Part shown: positions 19,947-20,535 of the stretch, piece by piece
How positions within the stretch are numbered: the stretch's first letter is position 1
Layout: the number at the start of each line of letters is the position of its first letter
DNA from: Smittium culicis
Lineage: Eukaryota; Kickxellomycota; Harpellomycetes; Harpellales; Legeriomycetaceae
NCBI GenBank assembly: GCA_001970855.1
Contig: LSSN01003902.1
Coordinates: forward strand, 1 to 20,535
Direction of reading: 5' to 3'
Length of the DNA: 20,535 bases
The notes under the pieces: generated by a model
Told to the model about the DNA's origin: nothing
The model's input: the letters and a program-made list of their open reading frames with translations, nothing else
The model's database searches: none
Position numbers and translations under genes: made by a program

Positions 19947-19965
19947 TTAACCCTTTCCCGTCCAA
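19947..19965. repeat. TTAA-type repeat end, inverted copy of 12154-12172
   Basis: TTAACCCTTTCCCGTCCAA begins with a TTAA and is the exact reverse complement of 12154-12172. Read as a transposon end it would be the left end of an element running rightwards. No matching right end is seen before the window stops at 20535, so it may be a solo or partial copy. Confidence 0.6.
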
Positions 19966-20535
19966 AAGATTTTGCATGAAGAAAAAATAAATTCTTCGCA
20001 CTCAGTAAAAAAATACTTAATATTATTGGCTTTGTTATTTAAGCTTTATGTAATTATCAGTCAATATTGTGAATTATGATGAAGTATGAATAAAAAAATT
20101 TACATGTATCTTGACCACACTTATCCAGGCCTAAAATTAAAAAAAAATACAGTGGTAAAAATAATTTCAATAACTAAAGCACATATTCATTATTATTGTA
20201 GTTCAAGCTGAACTTATATAAAATAACTTTAATGAATAAGTAATTTGGTATATGATCGAATATTATCAATACTATATACTATTGAGAAGGTATTCCAATA
20301 TTCGTAGAATTTGATCTCGAATAAATATATATCACTCAAGATTCAAGAGTTTCCATTATGCATAAAATAAACAAAGTTTATTATGAACAGCGTAATATCT
20401 ATCTATAATAATATAAAAGTGCAATTTAGTCATGTTTACACTTCACAATGGGGATTAAATCAACTCGATGAATGTTTTAACGATTTTATTGCTATAAAAA
20501 TCATTTTTGTATTCTGTTTAACTCTAGACAGCAAT

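Larger units (their letters stand above)
18100..20535. other. Intergenic region right of the minus-strand transporter
   Basis: No gene is supported over 2.4 kb. The left part should contain the minus-strand transporter's promoter; a CCAAT on the gene strand (18424-18428) is about 325 bp from its ATG. An A8T8 block is at 18390-18405, bracketed by TTGCTATTA direct repeats. Stem-loops are at 18734-18773 and 19039-19146, and the TTAA-type repeat end is at 19947-19965. ATTACCAGTC occurs twice, near 19412 and 19490. The rest is featureless A/T-rich DNA. Confidence 0.6.

Noticed and set aside
12154..19965. One 7.8-kb transposon carrying both transporters between the 19-nt inverted repeats
   Set aside because: The TTAA sides of the two repeats face inwards, which is the wrong way round for piggyBac-type ends of one element, and no transposase lies between.
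1..20535. tRNA, rRNA or snRNA genes and CRISPR arrays
   Set aside because: I found no TTCRANNCC-type B box with a foldable partner, no conserved rRNA stretch and no regularly spaced direct repeats; the window is eukaryotic in any case.

Overview
The window looks like nuclear DNA from a fungus with a very AT-rich genome. Four of the five genes can be read confidently from sequence. Three of the five are split by short (64-96 nt) GT-AG introns with GTAAGC/GTAAGT-type donors. Two encode membrane proteins of the fungal UNC93-like (DUF895) type, and one encodes the mRNA-export helicase Dbp5. Intergenic DNA is unusually long and almost pure A/T runs. That combination suggests an early-diverging, AT-rich fungus, for example a gut-dwelling Harpellales such as Smittium; the genus is a guess, not something the sequence proves. 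The standard genetic code fits every gene, and all five end in TAA.

Layout. (1) 1-841, plus strand: the 3' end of a gene for an Asn/Lys/Gln-rich low-complexity protein, with one intron. (2) 842-7518: about 6.7 kb without a recognisable gene. A relatively GC-rich island at about 2.87-3.56 kb contains four clean stem-loops and may be a transposon relic or a structured non-coding locus. (3) 7519-9200, minus strand: a complete six-exon DBP5 gene (436 aa). (4) 10184-11059, minus strand: a complete two-exon HAD-family hydrolase (268 aa). (5) 11060-13463: about 2.4 kb intergenic, with a candidate 355-bp TTAA-flanked MITE. (6) 13464-14819, plus strand, and 16780-18099, minus strand: two intronless UNC93-like transporter paralogues facing each other across a 1.96-kb AT-rich spacer. 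(7) 18100-20535: intergenic, with several inverted repeats and one more copy of the TTAA-type repeat end.

The genes do not form a pathway. DBP5 (mRNA export) and the HAD hydrolase (probably a small-metabolite phosphatase) are independent tandem genes. The two transporters are an old, diverged duplicate pair. I found no tRNA or rRNA gene, no CRISPR array and no clear novel system. The parts most worth checking are the GC-rich stem-loop island, the exact 19-nt inverted repeat that brackets the transporter pair, and the diverged signature motifs of the plus-strand transporter.
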